A stretch of DNA of 64,000 bases from Arthrobacter sulfonylureivorans (GCA_004000035.1 RJAE01000008.1:62001-126000), one strand, 5' to 3'; numbered from the stretch's first letter, positions 1-8,602 are shown. Program-made: numbers and translations. Notes: a model not told the origin generated them from the letters alone.

Positions 1-54
1 GATGGGGTGCACGAACCTGGTCTGGTCCACTCGGCCTGCCCTTCTTCATCTCGG

Positions 55-98
55 CCGCTTGTGTGCGGTCCCGGCGACCCGGCCCCGCACACAAGCGG
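55..98 (-). terminator. Perfect inverted repeat after the aromatic operon
   Basis: A 14-bp arm (CCGCTTGTGTGCGG, 55-68) is perfectly repeated in inverse at 85-98 with a 16-nt spacer. It begins about 20 nt beyond the stop codon of the last gene of the minus-strand operon. No U-tract follows on the minus strand, so it may be a factor-dependent terminator or an RNA 3'-end stabiliser. The hairpin is directly visible; the terminator role is inferred from position. Confidence 0.55.
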
Positions 99-118
99 TC
101 AATTACTTACGGATTACC

Positions 119-973
119 CTAGCTGTGCGTTAGAAGGTAGGCGGCGACAACGCGGTTGAAGTCCTCCGCGCGTTCCACCTGACTCCAGTGCCCGCACTGG
201 GAGAAGAGGTGCAGGTCAGCGTGCGGAATGATCTCTGCCAACTGCAGGCTGCGTTGCATGGGGATGACGCGGTCCTCGCGGCCGTGGATTAGCAGCACGG
301 GAATCTCGAGCGTGGCCAGGACGTTCAGATCTAGCGGCAGCTGTTCCCGGTCCTCGTCGCGCGCCGCGATCACACGGCGGAAACGTTCATTGGCGCCTTC
401 CGTGGACGAGGCCGCGTAGCGTGCCTCGACCAGTTCGTCGGAGACCAATGATGCATCCACCACAAAATCCAGGAGAGCCTGGCGGATTCCTTCCGGGGTG
501 ACAGTGGGATTCGCATGGCTTGCCAGAGCCTTGGTCCGCGGAGCTCCGCCTGTTCCCATGGAAATGATGCCGGCCAGCCGCTCAGGATGGTCGATAGCAA
601 ATTGGAATGCCACCCAGCCACCGAGCGAGTTGCCTACCAGCCAAGTCTTGTCGATCCCCAGGCTGTCCAGCACACGCACGATGTGTTTTACCCAGGCCTT
701 GATCCCGAACGCACTCTCCGGGGCTTCGATTGTCTGGCCGAACCCTAACAGGTCGATGGCGATCGTGCGGCACTTCTGGGAAAGCTGTGGCAAGTTCAGC
801 CACCAATTCGCTGCTGCCGAAACACCGCTTCCTGAACCATGCAGGAAGAGGACGGGCGTTCCTTCACCGGCCTCGTGGTAGTGGGTCAGTTCGCCCGGGG
901 CCGTCGGCAACCATTTGTCTTCCAAGCCGAAGTACTCGGCAGTCCTGAAGCTCGGGATGATGTGGGTCCCCAT
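119..973 (-). CDS. Alpha/beta hydrolase, MhpC-like meta-cleavage product hydrolase
   Basis: The 284-residue protein is an alpha/beta-hydrolase fold enzyme of the size of C-C bond hydrolases such as MhpC and BphD. The oxyanion segment HGSGSG lies at residues 45-50, the nucleophile elbow GNSLGG gives Ser116, and HGREDRV and QCGHW supply Asp234 and His262 of the triad. It is the last gene of a minus-strand operon; its ATG follows the dioxygenase stop by 1 nt, and a GAGGAAC ribosome site lies upstream. The preceding genes encode a ring hydroxylase and an extradiol dioxygenase, so it most likely hydrolyses the ring-fission product into a dienoate and a short acid. The exact substrate cannot be read from the sequence. 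Confidence 0.85.
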   Translation of the reverse strand: MGTHIIPSFRTAEYFGLEDKWLPTAPGELTHYHEAGEGTPVLFLHGSGSGVSAAANWWLNLPQLSQKCRTIAIDLLGFGQTIEAPESAFGIKAWVKHIVRVLDSLGIDKTWLVGNSLGGWVAFQFAIDHPERLAGIISMGTGGAPRTKALASHANPTVTPEGIRQALLDFVVDASLVSDELVEARYAASSTEGANERFRRVIAARDEDREQLPLDLNVLATLEIPVLLIHGREDRVIPMQRSLQLAEIIPHADLHLFSQCGHWSQVERAEDFNRVVAAYLLTHS

Positions 974-974
974 G

Positions 975-1919
975 TCAGTTCCTCACTGCTGATTCCGAAA
1001 ATGCCGCAACGAGGCCCATGCCGGTTACCCAGCGGTGGACGGGCTCATAAACGATCGTCTCCACCGGAGCGTTCCATGCCGCGAGCCCGGCCAGCCAGGC
1101 TCGGACCTCATGGGTTCCGTTGCCGGCAACCTTTTCCATGTGGTCGGGGTCGATGGCGAGAAGCTCGTCGATGTTTCCGGACGTCATTTGCTCGAGGAAC
1201 CAACGGTCCCACTCGTCGTTGATGTCGCCTTCGTGGCCCGCAGCGATCCGCTCTGCCAGACCCGCCTCGCGGGCCGCGTTGTATTCGACGACGGTTTCGC
1301 GGCCGTCGATCAGGAACTCCCGGGTCTCTTCATCGGTCGACTCGTCGTACGGAGATGCAGCCTTGACCCAGTGGGACAGTCCGCCGGAGGAAACCAGCAG
1401 GATGCGAAGATCCTCGTCGAGCTCACGCAGGGCCTTGCCGACAGCGCCACCGAATTCGTGCGCGCGCTTCATCGACGGCCGTGGAGCCGCTCCGCAGTCC
1501 ACCATGATCGGAAGGACCGGGACGGACATGTCCGGAAGCAGTACCTCGTAGGGCTGAACGATGCCGTGATCAATTCCCATCCTGAGGGAGAAGGCCGGAT
1601 CGAAACCCTGTTCCCGAACGTTGTCGATGATCCGGCGTCCGATCCCCTCGCGGTGGGGGAGCGATCCCTTGTGTCCCCCGTAGTCGCCGAAGCTTATGAC
1701 CTCTCCGGCACCGATGCAAAAAGCCGGCATCAGATCGTAGAAGAAGTTGCGCATATGGTCCGGACCAAAGATGACTACCAGGTCCGGGGCTAGCGCCTGC
1801 ACCTTTTCTTTGACGGTCGCTGCGCCGGCGGCAAATTCGGCACCTGGCCCTTCGATGTCGAAGGATTCGTCCCAAAAGGGCGAGTGGGACATCGCGATGT
1901 ATCCGACGATTTCTGCCAT
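975..1919 (-). CDS. Class III (LigB-type) extradiol ring-cleavage dioxygenase, MhpB-like
   Basis: The 314-residue protein resembles class III extradiol dioxygenases such as 2,3-dihydroxyphenylpropionate 1,2-dioxygenase (MhpB, about 314 aa). The N-terminal MSHSPF segment with His12 and the FGPDHM segment with His55 are candidate Fe(II) ligands typical of the LigB superfamily. Such enzymes open a catechol ring next to the hydroxyls using O2. The ATG follows an AAGGAG site with 5-nt spacing, 9 nt after the hydroxylase stop. The downstream gene encodes the matching hydrolase. Family assignment is firm; the substrate, a phenylpropanoid-type catechol, is inferred from MhpA/B/C gene order. Confidence 0.85.
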   Translation of the reverse strand: MAEIVGYIAMSHSPFWDESFDIEGPGAEFAAGAATVKEKVQALAPDLVVIFGPDHMRNFFYDLMPAFCIGAGEVISFGDYGGHKGSLPHREGIGRRIIDNVREQGFDPAFSLRMGIDHGIVQPYEVLLPDMSVPVLPIMVDCGAAPRPSMKRAHEFGGAVGKALRELDEDLRILLVSSGGLSHWVKAASPYDESTDEETREFLIDGRETVVEYNAAREAGLAERIAAGHEGDINDEWDRWFLEQMTSGNIDELLAIDPDHMEKVAGNGTHEVRAWLAGLAAWNAPVETIVYEPVHRWVTGMGLVAAFSESAVRN

Positions 1920-1928
1920 GTGGACTCC

Positions 1929-3539
1929 TTAATTACTGATGAGCGTGAAGGACTTCAGCGGCAGCACTTCGCTGAAGCTGCGGGTCATGATGTTGGCGTC
2001 GCCACGGGCGCACGTGGCGGCCAGGTAACGGTCCGGGCGGACTACCAGAATGTCGCGGTTTCTGTTGCCGCGCGCCCAGTCGCGGAAGCCACCCTGGACA
2101 TCGTCCAGCAGGGTGGTGTCGGACGCGGCCTGCCGCAGATGCTGACCGGCCCGAGATCGGTTCATCCGCAGGAATCGGGCCCCAAGGGAGCGCCAGTAGC
2201 GGAGCGATTCAGGGTCAAGGTGGTCCGCCGGGTCAATGTTGATTCCGATGACCGTGAACCAGTCCCCCGCGGCCTCGTCCAGCTTGATCCGCCGCCCATC
2301 TGCTGTCTCGACGTCGGGCTGAATAAACATCTTGCCGACGGCGTTCTTGGGCGAGGGTTCAAGAACGACTCCTTGTTCGTAGTACGGCATCGGCTTGAAC
2401 TTCATCTGCAGCAGGTAGTCCCTGGTGGCAGGAATCCGCTGCATGGCGCGCAGTCCGTAGCTGCGGACTTTCTCACCCAGCTTGGTTCTCGGTCCGTACA
2501 CCTTCCCGAGCGTGGTGGCCAGTTCCACGAGTGCCCGGGCGTGCCCACGGCGCTCCTGCCCGTACGTCTCCAACAGGCCCTCGGAAGCTCCGTGCCGGAT
2601 CACGGCCGCCAACTTCCACGCCACATTGGCTGCATCCCTGATACCGGAGTTCATCCCCTGGCCGAACCACGGCGGCTGTAGGTGCGCTGCGTCGCCAGCC
2701 AGGAACACCTTGCCGTTTCCGAAGCGGTCTGCCACTCGAGAGTGGTGTGAATAAACACGCGATCTTTCCAGCCCTGGCATAGGACCGGTCCAATTGAAGT
2801 GGTCGCGGATGAGCTGTTCCACCCGTTCGGGCTGCACCATCTGCTCATCGGTTTCATCGTCATTAAGCCGGAACTCGAAGCGCCGGTATCCAAAGGGCAG
2901 GTCGATGGAGACGAACGGACGCGAACTGCTGATGTAGTTTCCGGAGAACGGCGCATGGTACGTCGAGTCTTTGATGTCAACCACGAGCCAGCGCGCCGGA
3001 AGCGTCTTTCCTTCCAGAACCGCACCGATGAGCTTGCGAACGGTGCTGCGACCACCGTCCGCTCCGACAACGTATTGCGCGAAGATGGTCTCAGTTGAAC
3101 CGTCCAATGTTGCGACGGTCGCTTCGACGCCGTGGTTGGATTGCTTGAGATCGACGAGTTCCCGCTCGAGCCTCAGGTCCACGTGATCGAACCGTTCCAC
3201 TCCTCTCCGCAGTTTGGTTTCCAGCATCGGCTGCAGGAACGAGTTGCGGCGGGGCCAGCCGAACGGCTGCCCGGACGGTGCGATCTCGGCGAGCTTGGTC
3301 AGGTTCGAATCGAACCAGATCAGCGCCTGGTTCTGGATCATGTCTGCGTGCACTTCGGGGCCGAGGCCGCACGACTGGAAGACGCGCAAGGATTCGTCGT
3401 CAACCCCAACACCGCGGGGGTAGTCGATGATGTCAGGGGCACGGTCGATGATGGTTGTCTTTACGCCATAGACCCCGAGCAAGTTGGCGATCGTGACGCC
3501 GCAAGGGCCGGCTCCGACGATGAGGACTTCGGTATTCAC
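1929..3539 (-). CDS. FAD-dependent aromatic hydroxylase, MhpA-like
   Basis: A 536-residue flavoprotein monooxygenase. The N-terminus carries the dinucleotide-binding motif GAGPCG (residues 9-14). The second FAD motif is a GDAAHLQPPWFGQGMNSG segment near residue 290, characteristic of class A aromatic hydroxylases. The length and architecture match 3-(3-hydroxyphenyl)propionate hydroxylase (MhpA), which adds a hydroxyl ortho to an existing one using NAD(P)H and O2 and yields the catechol for the next enzyme. The start is a GTG behind AGGAG. A perfect hairpin (3561-3595) separates it from the solute-binding protein gene. The exact phenolic substrate is unknown. Confidence 0.85.
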   Translation of the reverse strand: MNTEVLIVGAGPCGVTIANLLGVYGVKTTIIDRAPDIIDYPRGVGVDDESLRVFQSCGLGPEVHADMIQNQALIWFDSNLTKLAEIAPSGQPFGWPRRNSFLQPMLETKLRRGVERFDHVDLRLERELVDLKQSNHGVEATVATLDGSTETIFAQYVVGADGGRSTVRKLIGAVLEGKTLPARWLVVDIKDSTYHAPFSGNYISSSRPFVSIDLPFGYRRFEFRLNDDETDEQMVQPERVEQLIRDHFNWTGPMPGLERSRVYSHHSRVADRFGNGKVFLAGDAAHLQPPWFGQGMNSGIRDAANVAWKLAAVIRHGASEGLLETYGQERRGHARALVELATTLGKVYGPRTKLGEKVRSYGLRAMQRIPATRDYLLQMKFKPMPYYEQGVVLEPSPKNAVGKMFIQPDVETADGRRIKLDEAAGDWFTVIGINIDPADHLDPESLRYWRSLGARFLRMNRSRAGQHLRQAASDTTLLDDVQGGFRDWARGNRNRDILVVRPDRYLAATCARGDANIMTRSFSEVLPLKSFTLISN

Positions 3540-3560
3540 TGGAGGATCTCCTGAATGGCG

Positions 3561-3595
3561 AGTACAGCCGCCGCAGCAGCAGCGGCGGCTGTACT
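3561..3595 (-). terminator. Intercistronic hairpin between binding protein and hydroxylase genes
   Basis: AGTACAGCCGCCGC (3561-3574) is perfectly repeated in inverse at 3582-3595 with a 7-nt loop. It fills the gap between the stop codon of the solute-binding protein gene (3602) and the GTG of the hydroxylase gene (3539). No U-run follows, so it is more likely an mRNA-stabilising or partially terminating element than a full terminator. It could raise binding-protein mRNA over the catabolic genes downstream. Confidence 0.6.
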
Positions 3596-3601
3596 GCGGG
3601 T

Positions 3602-4648
3602 CTAGAATTTGGTGTTCAGCATTTCTAGGGTGGATCGGTACTTTTCGGCACCGGGGTACGCGAGGCGCACCGGGTTGCCGATCTTGTCCGCGCCGGCCGG
3701 CAACGGAGCGTCCGGCATGGTTCCAAACTCAAAGATGTGCTTGGCAATCGACGCCTGGCCGGCATCGCTAAACATCCAGGAAACCAAGAGTCGGGCCGCG
3801 TTGGGGTTCGGGCCGCCGTCCAGGACTGCATAAGCCACGTCGGAATAGTAGGCGCCGTCGTCCATGGCCACGAACTCAAGCGGTGCGCCCTGTTCCACCT
3901 GCCGCATGTAGGTGCCGTAGCCGGCAACAAGGGAAATTGCCGTTTCGCCCGTCACGGTGGATTGCAGGGCATTTGCGACCGAGGGGAAGATCTTGGGCCG
4001 TGCCTCGGCCTTGAAGGAATCCACCCAGGCTTCGTCAATCGCTCGGGCAGCCAGCGCCGAAGCCAGTACCTGTGGGGTGACGCCGCTTTGCTTCGGCGTC
4101 GCCGTTGCGATTTTCCCTGCCAAGTCCGAGTCAGCCAGTTCGGCCCAGGTTGTCGGTACTTCGTCTTCCGAGAGAACCTTGGTGTTGTAGGCCGTGGCAT
4201 AAAGGTGCTGCGAGGGGACGCTCCAGGATCCATCAGGACCGACGAACTTCTCATCCAGGCCGTCGGCTTCGACCGGTGTGAAGCTGGCTAGGTATCCCTT
4301 GTCGTTATAGCGTTCAGTGTCGGACACGCCAATGTGGACCAGGTCCGCTTCGAATCCGCCCGCTACCTGCTCGCCTTCGAGTCGAGCGTCGAGTTCCTGG
4401 CCGAAAATGTCCGAGGTGACGATCTCGATGCCCGGGTACTCCGCGCTGAAGTCTTCATAGACAGCGGCGTACAGGTTTTCCGTGGGTCCGTAGACGGTTA
4501 TTTTGCCTTCAGCCTTTGCGGCCTCGTAGAGTTCTGCAGCACTTGTGGCGTTGACCGCTTGGCTGGCCGTTTCGCTGCTGCCCCCGCAGCCGCTGATGAG
4601 CAGCATGGATGCCACGGCAATGGTGGCGAATTTTGTGGTGTTCTTCAT
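3602..4648 (-). CDS. ABC transporter substrate-binding lipoprotein (iron/2-aminoethylphosphonate-type)
   Basis: A 348-residue extracellular solute-binding protein. The signal peptide ends in the lipobox LISGC with the lipidated Cys at residue 21, so it should be anchored on the outer face of the membrane. The body resembles the AfuA/FbpA-like group (ferric iron, thiamine and 2-aminoethylphosphonate binders), about 330-350 aa. It follows the ATPase gene after 18 nt in an operon with a fused permease. Downstream genes are aromatic catabolic, so the ligand may be an aromatic acid or its metal complex rather than free iron. That point is inference. Confidence 0.82.
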   Translation of the reverse strand: MKNTTKFATIAVASMLLISGCGGSSETASQAVNATSAAELYEAAKAEGKITVYGPTENLYAAVYEDFSAEYPGIEIVTSDIFGQELDARLEGEQVAGGFEADLVHIGVSDTERYNDKGYLASFTPVEADGLDEKFVGPDGSWSVPSQHLYATAYNTKVLSEDEVPTTWAELADSDLAGKIATATPKQSGVTPQVLASALAARAIDEAWVDSFKAEARPKIFPSVANALQSTVTGETAISLVAGYGTYMRQVEQGAPLEFVAMDDGAYYSDVAYAVLDGGPNPNAARLLVSWMFSDAGQASIAKHIFEFGTMPDAPLPAGADKIGNPVRLAYPGAEKYRSTLEMLNTKF

Positions 4649-4666
4649 GATGAGGGATTTTCTTTC

Positions 4667-5809
4667 TTAGGCGTTGGTTCGGATGGAGGGAGAAGTGGGA
4701 GCAACGTGAGCGCCCTTGCGCTTGCCCTCGACGGCGACGACAGTCCCGACAGGCGGTTGGGCCAGGGCGAAGCCGCCGACTTCGATGTCGCGGGCGTAGC
4801 CGGGTCGGACTCGGGCGACGACTTCGGCGATGCCATCGCTGATAACGATTTCCACGTCGTCGCCGAGGTGGGCCTTGGAGACCACTGTGCCCACGATCGC
4901 GCCGTCGACCGGCGTCCCGTCGTGGGGCGAGACGCGCACAAGCCGGGAACGGATGGCGACAGTGGTCTTGCTACCGGCTTCCAACCGCGACGTCACTGCG
5001 GCCGTCAGACGGTTTCCATTGCCGATCTCGATGGTTGCCTGCTCTTCGCCGGAGTCGACAACAAGTGCCTCGAAGAAGTTGTCGAAACCAACGAATTCGG
5101 CCACGAAGGCCGTCTTCGGCGCAACGAAAACATCCCGAGGCGCGCCCTGTTGGACGATCTTTCCGTCCTGAAGGACCAGCACGCGGTCTGCCAAGCCGCC
5201 CGCGTCCTCCTTGTCATGCGTGACGTAAACGGCCGTGGCCCCGAGATGTTGCTGGATCCGGCGGATCTCCCGGCGCATCTGTGCGCGCAGGTTGGTGTCC
5301 AGGCTGGAAAGCGGTTCGTCCAGCAGCAGAAGCCGCGGGCGGGGAACCACCGCACGGGCCAGGGCGACGCGCTGTTGCTGGCCTCCCGAAAGTGTTCCCG
5401 GGTACGCATCACGGTGTCCCCACAGGTCCACCATGATGAGTGCTTCCCGGACGCGTTCGCGTATCTCTGACTTGGAAACCTTGGCACGCTTCAGCGGATA
5501 GGCGACGTTCTCGAAGACCGACTTGTGCGGCCACAGGGCGAAGCTTTGAAAGACCATTCCCAGCTTTCGCTGCTCCGGCGTCTTGTTGATGCCAGCCTTG
5601 TTGTCGAAGACGGCGTCGTCGCCGAGGTAGATGGATCCGCCCTCCGGACTCTCCAGCCCGGCGATGGATCGCAGAAGGGTGCTCTTCCCACAACCGGAGG
5701 GGCCGAGCAGGCAGATGAACTCCCCGTCCTCTACCTCGAGTCCCACGTGGTCCAGTACGGTCTTGGTGCCAAAGGACTTGTGCAGGTTGTTGATGACGAT
5801 GCTGGTCAT
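4667..5809 (-). CDS. ABC transporter ATP-binding protein (FbpC/PotA-like)
   Basis: A 380-residue ATPase with Walker A GPSGCGKST, signature LSGGQQQRVALARA and Walker B RLLLLDEPLSSLD, followed by a C-terminal TOBE-like region typical of CUT1/ferric/polyamine importers. I place the start at the ATG at 5809 (protein begins MTSIVINNL) because this codon overlaps the permease stop codon as ATGA, giving translational coupling. The frame stays open further upstream, but that stretch is antisense-like and overlaps the permease gene. It powers uptake with the adjacent permease and lipoprotein. Confidence 0.88.
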   Translation of the reverse strand: MTSIVINNLHKSFGTKTVLDHVGLEVEDGEFICLLGPSGCGKSTLLRSIAGLESPEGGSIYLGDDAVFDNKAGINKTPEQRKLGMVFQSFALWPHKSVFENVAYPLKRAKVSKSEIRERVREALIMVDLWGHRDAYPGTLSGGQQQRVALARAVVPRPRLLLLDEPLSSLDTNLRAQMRREIRRIQQHLGATAVYVTHDKEDAGGLADRVLVLQDGKIVQQGAPRDVFVAPKTAFVAEFVGFDNFFEALVVDSGEEQATIEIGNGNRLTAAVTSRLEAGSKTTVAIRSRLVRVSPHDGTPVDGAIVGTVVSKAHLGDDVEIVISDGIAEVVARVRPGYARDIEVGGFALAQPPVGTVVAVEGKRKGAHVAPTSPSIRTNA

Positions 5810-7575
5810 GCGGAAACTCCTTGTACTTCCTCGCGCTGTTGGAAGGCACGGCGGCGAATGATGGTGCGGGCGATCAGCCAGAGCAAGAATGCGGCAGCGG
5901 CCAGTGCCGCCATGGCGCAGGTAAAGATGACGTAGAGAGCAGAAGCAAGAACGGTTTCGCCACTGCTGTAGAAGCCAAAGCTGACGGTCGCGATCATTTC
6001 GGTGTTGGCGCTGCCCAGCAAGATGGGTACATCGAGAATGCCGGACATCGTGATAGCTACGAGGAACCAAGCCGAGATGAGGCTCGGAACCAAAAGCCGC
6101 ACCGTGACCGTTCCGAAGGCGCGGAGGAAGTTGTCGCCGGAGATCCGTGCGGCCTCTTCCATATCGATGCCAATTTGCGCCAGTGCCCCCTCCAAGGTCC
6201 GGGTGGCCAGCGGGACCGTGGCAACGGCCAGACCGATGACCAGGATCCAGACCGTTCCGTAGATGGACTTCGTTCCGGGTGTCATCAGGACCGACCAAAG
6301 GAAGGCCAAGCCCAGCACGAGGCCCGGCATAGCGGCCGGAACCCAGGAAGCCAGTTGGATGTACCGGCCGAGCCGGCCCTTCATCCGGACGAAAGCGAAG
6401 CTCACGACCAACGCGAGGATGACTGTCAGGAGCCCACCGATCGTCGAAACGATGATGGTGGTCTCCAACGCGTTCATGACGCTAGGCGTTTTCAGGAGGC
6501 GCTCGAAATTCTGCAGGGTCAGCTCGGAAGCACCGAGGTAGGGCTGGAAGGCGCTCAGGACGACCTGAGCTATAGGGAGGATCAGCGCTACGACGATGAA
6601 GAGCAGCACACCGGCGACTACGGAGCCTGTCCACTTACCCGGCTTGCGGAGGTCAGCGCCCTTGGCCCTTCCGCCCACCGATGTGTAAGTCTTCCCCCCA
6701 CCTGTCAGCTTGAGCTGAAGCAGCACCAACACTGCAAGGATGGCAACGATAACCAGCGAGGAAGCAGAGGCCGCGGGATAATCGGCTTCATATCCGCCGC
6801 GCAGGTAGTCGTAGATCTGGGTGGCGAACACGTTGATTCCCGCCGGCAATCCGAGAACAGCCGGGGTTTCGAAGGCTTCAAGTCCTTTGACGAAAATGAA
6901 GAGGCTGGCGGCGCCAAGGGCCGGCAGCAAGGCGGGCAATTCGATCCCGATGTACGAACGAATCCGGCTGGCTCCGCCAATGCGGGCTGCCTCCTCCAAA
7001 GCCGAATTTTGATTGCGGAAGGCTCCCAGAAGGATCATGTAAGCCAGCGCACTGGCCTTCAGGACTGTCACCAATACCAAGCCGAACCAGCTGCGCATAT
7101 TGAATGTCTCAGCAAGGAAATCAAGGCCGAGAGCATCGAGGAAGCGGTTGATCATGCCCGTCTGCCCGGCACCGAGCATGGCCCAGCTCAGCGAATACAG
7201 CACGGTCGGCATGGCCACTAGGATGACCATCACGGGGGTGATCAACCGCCGGAAGGGTACGTCCATCCTCGTGGTAACCGTGGCCATGAAGATAGCGACC
7301 GCCATGGACAGGACCGTGATCACCACCGCGTATACGACGGTGGAGCCAAGCGCTGCGTAGGCGTTCGGGTCATTGATCAGGCGTTCAAATCCCGACAGGG
7401 TCCACTTGGGGTTGCCTGCCAGCGGGGATGAGCTAAAGGCACCATAGATCAGCATGCCCAGGGGCCACACGAATAACCACGTGAAAATGAGGAGACAGAC
7501 CGCTTTGCCGATCTTGCCGGCCGCCATAGCGGGCTGGATGCGCGAGGAAGAACGCAGCGCGGTCAGGACACTCAT
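5806..7575 (-). CDS. ABC transporter permease with two fused BPD_transp_1 domains (FbpB/ThiP-like)
   Basis: A roughly 589-residue membrane protein with two homologous permease halves and about twelve hydrophobic segments. Each half contains an EAA-type coupling loop, EEAARIGGAS in the first and EEAARISGDN in the second. This is the fused arrangement seen in ferric-iron and thiamine importers. The ATG at 7575 is chosen because GAAAGGGG lies just upstream; an earlier in-frame ATG would sit inside the operator region. It is the first gene of the operon, so the promoter and palindrome at 7604-7674 control it and everything through the hydrolase. Confidence 0.85.
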   Translation of the reverse strand: MSVLTALRSSSRIQPAMAAGKIGKAVCLLIFTWLFVWPLGMLIYGAFSSSPLAGNPKWTLSGFERLINDPNAYAALGSTVVYAVVITVLSMAVAIFMATVTTRMDVPFRRLITPVMVILVAMPTVLYSLSWAMLGAGQTGMINRFLDALGLDFLAETFNMRSWFGLVLVTVLKASALAYMILLGAFRNQNSALEEAARIGGASRIRSYIGIELPALLPALGAASLFIFVKGLEAFETPAVLGLPAGINVFATQIYDYLRGGYEADYPAASASSLVIVAILAVLVLLQLKLTGGGKTYTSVGGRAKGADLRKPGKWTGSVVAGVLLFIVVALILPIAQVVLSAFQPYLGASELTLQNFERLLKTPSVMNALETTIIVSTIGGLLTVILALVVSFAFVRMKGRLGRYIQLASWVPAAMPGLVLGLAFLWSVLMTPGTKSIYGTVWILVIGLAVATVPLATRTLEGALAQIGIDMEEAARISGDNFLRAFGTVTVRLLVPSLISAWFLVAITMSGILDVPILLGSANTEMIATVSFGFYSSGETVLASALYVIFTCAMAALAAAAFLLWLIARTIIRRRAFQQREEVQGVSA

Positions 7576-7603
7576 GGCACCCCTTTCTCTTGCCTTAGTA
7601 GTT

Positions 7604-7620
7604 TGTACGGATTCCGTACA
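7604..7620. promoter_or_regulatory. 17-bp perfect palindromic operator
   Basis: TGTACGGATTCCGTACA is a perfect palindrome around one central T. It lies between the promoter (-10 at 7645-7650) and the permease ribosome binding site, about 25-40 nt downstream of the -10. A second CGTACG core occurs at 7635-7640 near the expected transcription start. The position suits a repressor of GntR or IclR type released by an aromatic inducer. No regulator gene lies next to the operon within the window. Confidence 0.65.
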
Positions 7621-7644
7621 GCACTTACACATTTCGTACGCTTG

Positions 7645-7674
7645 ATATTAGTGACCCCATTCACGCGGAGTCAA
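7645..7674 (-). promoter_or_regulatory. Sigma70-type promoter of the ABC/aromatic operon
   Basis: On the minus strand a TTGACT -35 box (7669-7674) and a TAATAT -10 box (7645-7650) are separated by 18 bp. Both are close to consensus for the housekeeping sigma factor. The next feature downstream is the palindrome at 7604-7620, then the permease start codon at 7575. Confidence 0.65.
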
Positions 7675-7687
7675 GAATGCGTCACAC

Positions 7688-7888
7688 ATGGATGTAATGA
7701 GCGCCACTGCTCGCACAACGGAGGGTGGCTCTACCTCGCTGCCCGCTAGCTTTGACTCGGCCACAGCGATCCGGCTCCGTACGGACACGTTCGTGGCCTA
7801 CGACCGCGAATTGACCGCCGCCGCAGTGGACGCGGGGCTGTTCGTGGTGTCGCCGGGAAGGGCAGACAGCGAGGGCGATCTGCGGTAG
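7688..7888 (+). pseudogene. Remnant of a VapC-like PIN-domain toxin gene (C-terminal part)
   Basis: A 66-codon frame whose second half, RTDTFVAYDRELTAAAVDAG followed by LFVVSPG, reads like the last strand-helix-strand of VapC-family PIN ribonucleases, including the conserved Asp in the F-x-(T/A)-Y-D-x-x-L motif. The N-terminal half of a PIN domain with its first acidic residues is missing, and the first 20 codons look unrelated. No antitoxin gene is visible beside it. I read it as a decayed toxin-antitoxin module. The match is from memory of the family pattern. Confidence 0.5.
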
Positions 7889-7951
7889 CGTCCCAGCATC
7901 ACGGCGAACCGCCCGCAGGGGCGGCGCAGGCCATCGACCGGGGAGGCACCC

Positions 7952-8353
7952 ATGCTGCGGGGAATGAGCACGGTCAGCTACTGGACGTCGGATCTGCCGG
8001 CCGCGGTGGAGTGGTATTCGGATCTGCTCGGCAAGAAGCCGTATTTCGAGCGGCCAGGCTACGCCGAGTTCCGGATCGGCGACTACGAGCATGAGCTCGG
8101 GCTGATCGACACGCGGCATGCTCCGGCGGGACACGGGATCGATCCGGGCGGCGCCATCCTCTACTGGCACGTGGACGATGTGGAGGCCGTGCGCCGTCGG
8201 CTGCTGGAGAAGGGCGCCACGGAGCTGGAGCCGGTCACCGAGCGGGGGCACGGCTTCATCACGGCCTCGGTGGTCGACCCGTTCGGCAACGTGCTGGGCA
8301 TCATGCAGAACCCGCACTACCTGGAAATCCTGCGCTCCGGCCCGACGTCCTGA
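7952..8353 (+). CDS. VOC superfamily (glyoxalase/bleomycin-resistance fold) protein
   Basis: A 133-residue single-domain protein with the paired beta-alpha-beta-beta-beta pattern of the vicinal oxygen chelate superfamily. Typical signs are the opening strand VSYWTSDLPAAVEWYSDLLG, the central ILYWHVDDVEAVRRRL and the closing DPFGNVLGIMQNP. Members include glyoxalase I, dioxygenases and antibiotic-binding proteins; nothing here fixes the substrate. The start ATG follows GGGGAGG with 5-nt spacing. It stands alone on the plus strand. Confidence 0.8.
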   Translation: MLRGMSTVSYWTSDLPAAVEWYSDLLGKKPYFERPGYAEFRIGDYEHELGLIDTRHAPAGHGIDPGGAILYWHVDDVEAVRRRLLEKGATELEPVTERGHGFITASVVDPFGNVLGIMQNPHYLEILRSGPTS

Positions 8354-8602
8354 CCGCGCCGCGTCAGCTGCCGGCCGCCGCCGCTGCGCAGGCGAGCCAT
8401 GCCTCGGCATTTTGTCAGCGGCAACACCTAGGCTGATAGCAGCTTCACGAGATGCGCGCCCGCCCTCCGGCAAGGAGGGCAATGCTCCGACATGGCCGCA
8501 CACCAACCCCAGCCTCACGGGTGGTTCGGATGACGAAGCGGCGCGTCTCCAATTGGAGCCGGCAAGAGCGTCCGCGGTGGCGGACCGTTGAAAGGAACTG
8601 GC

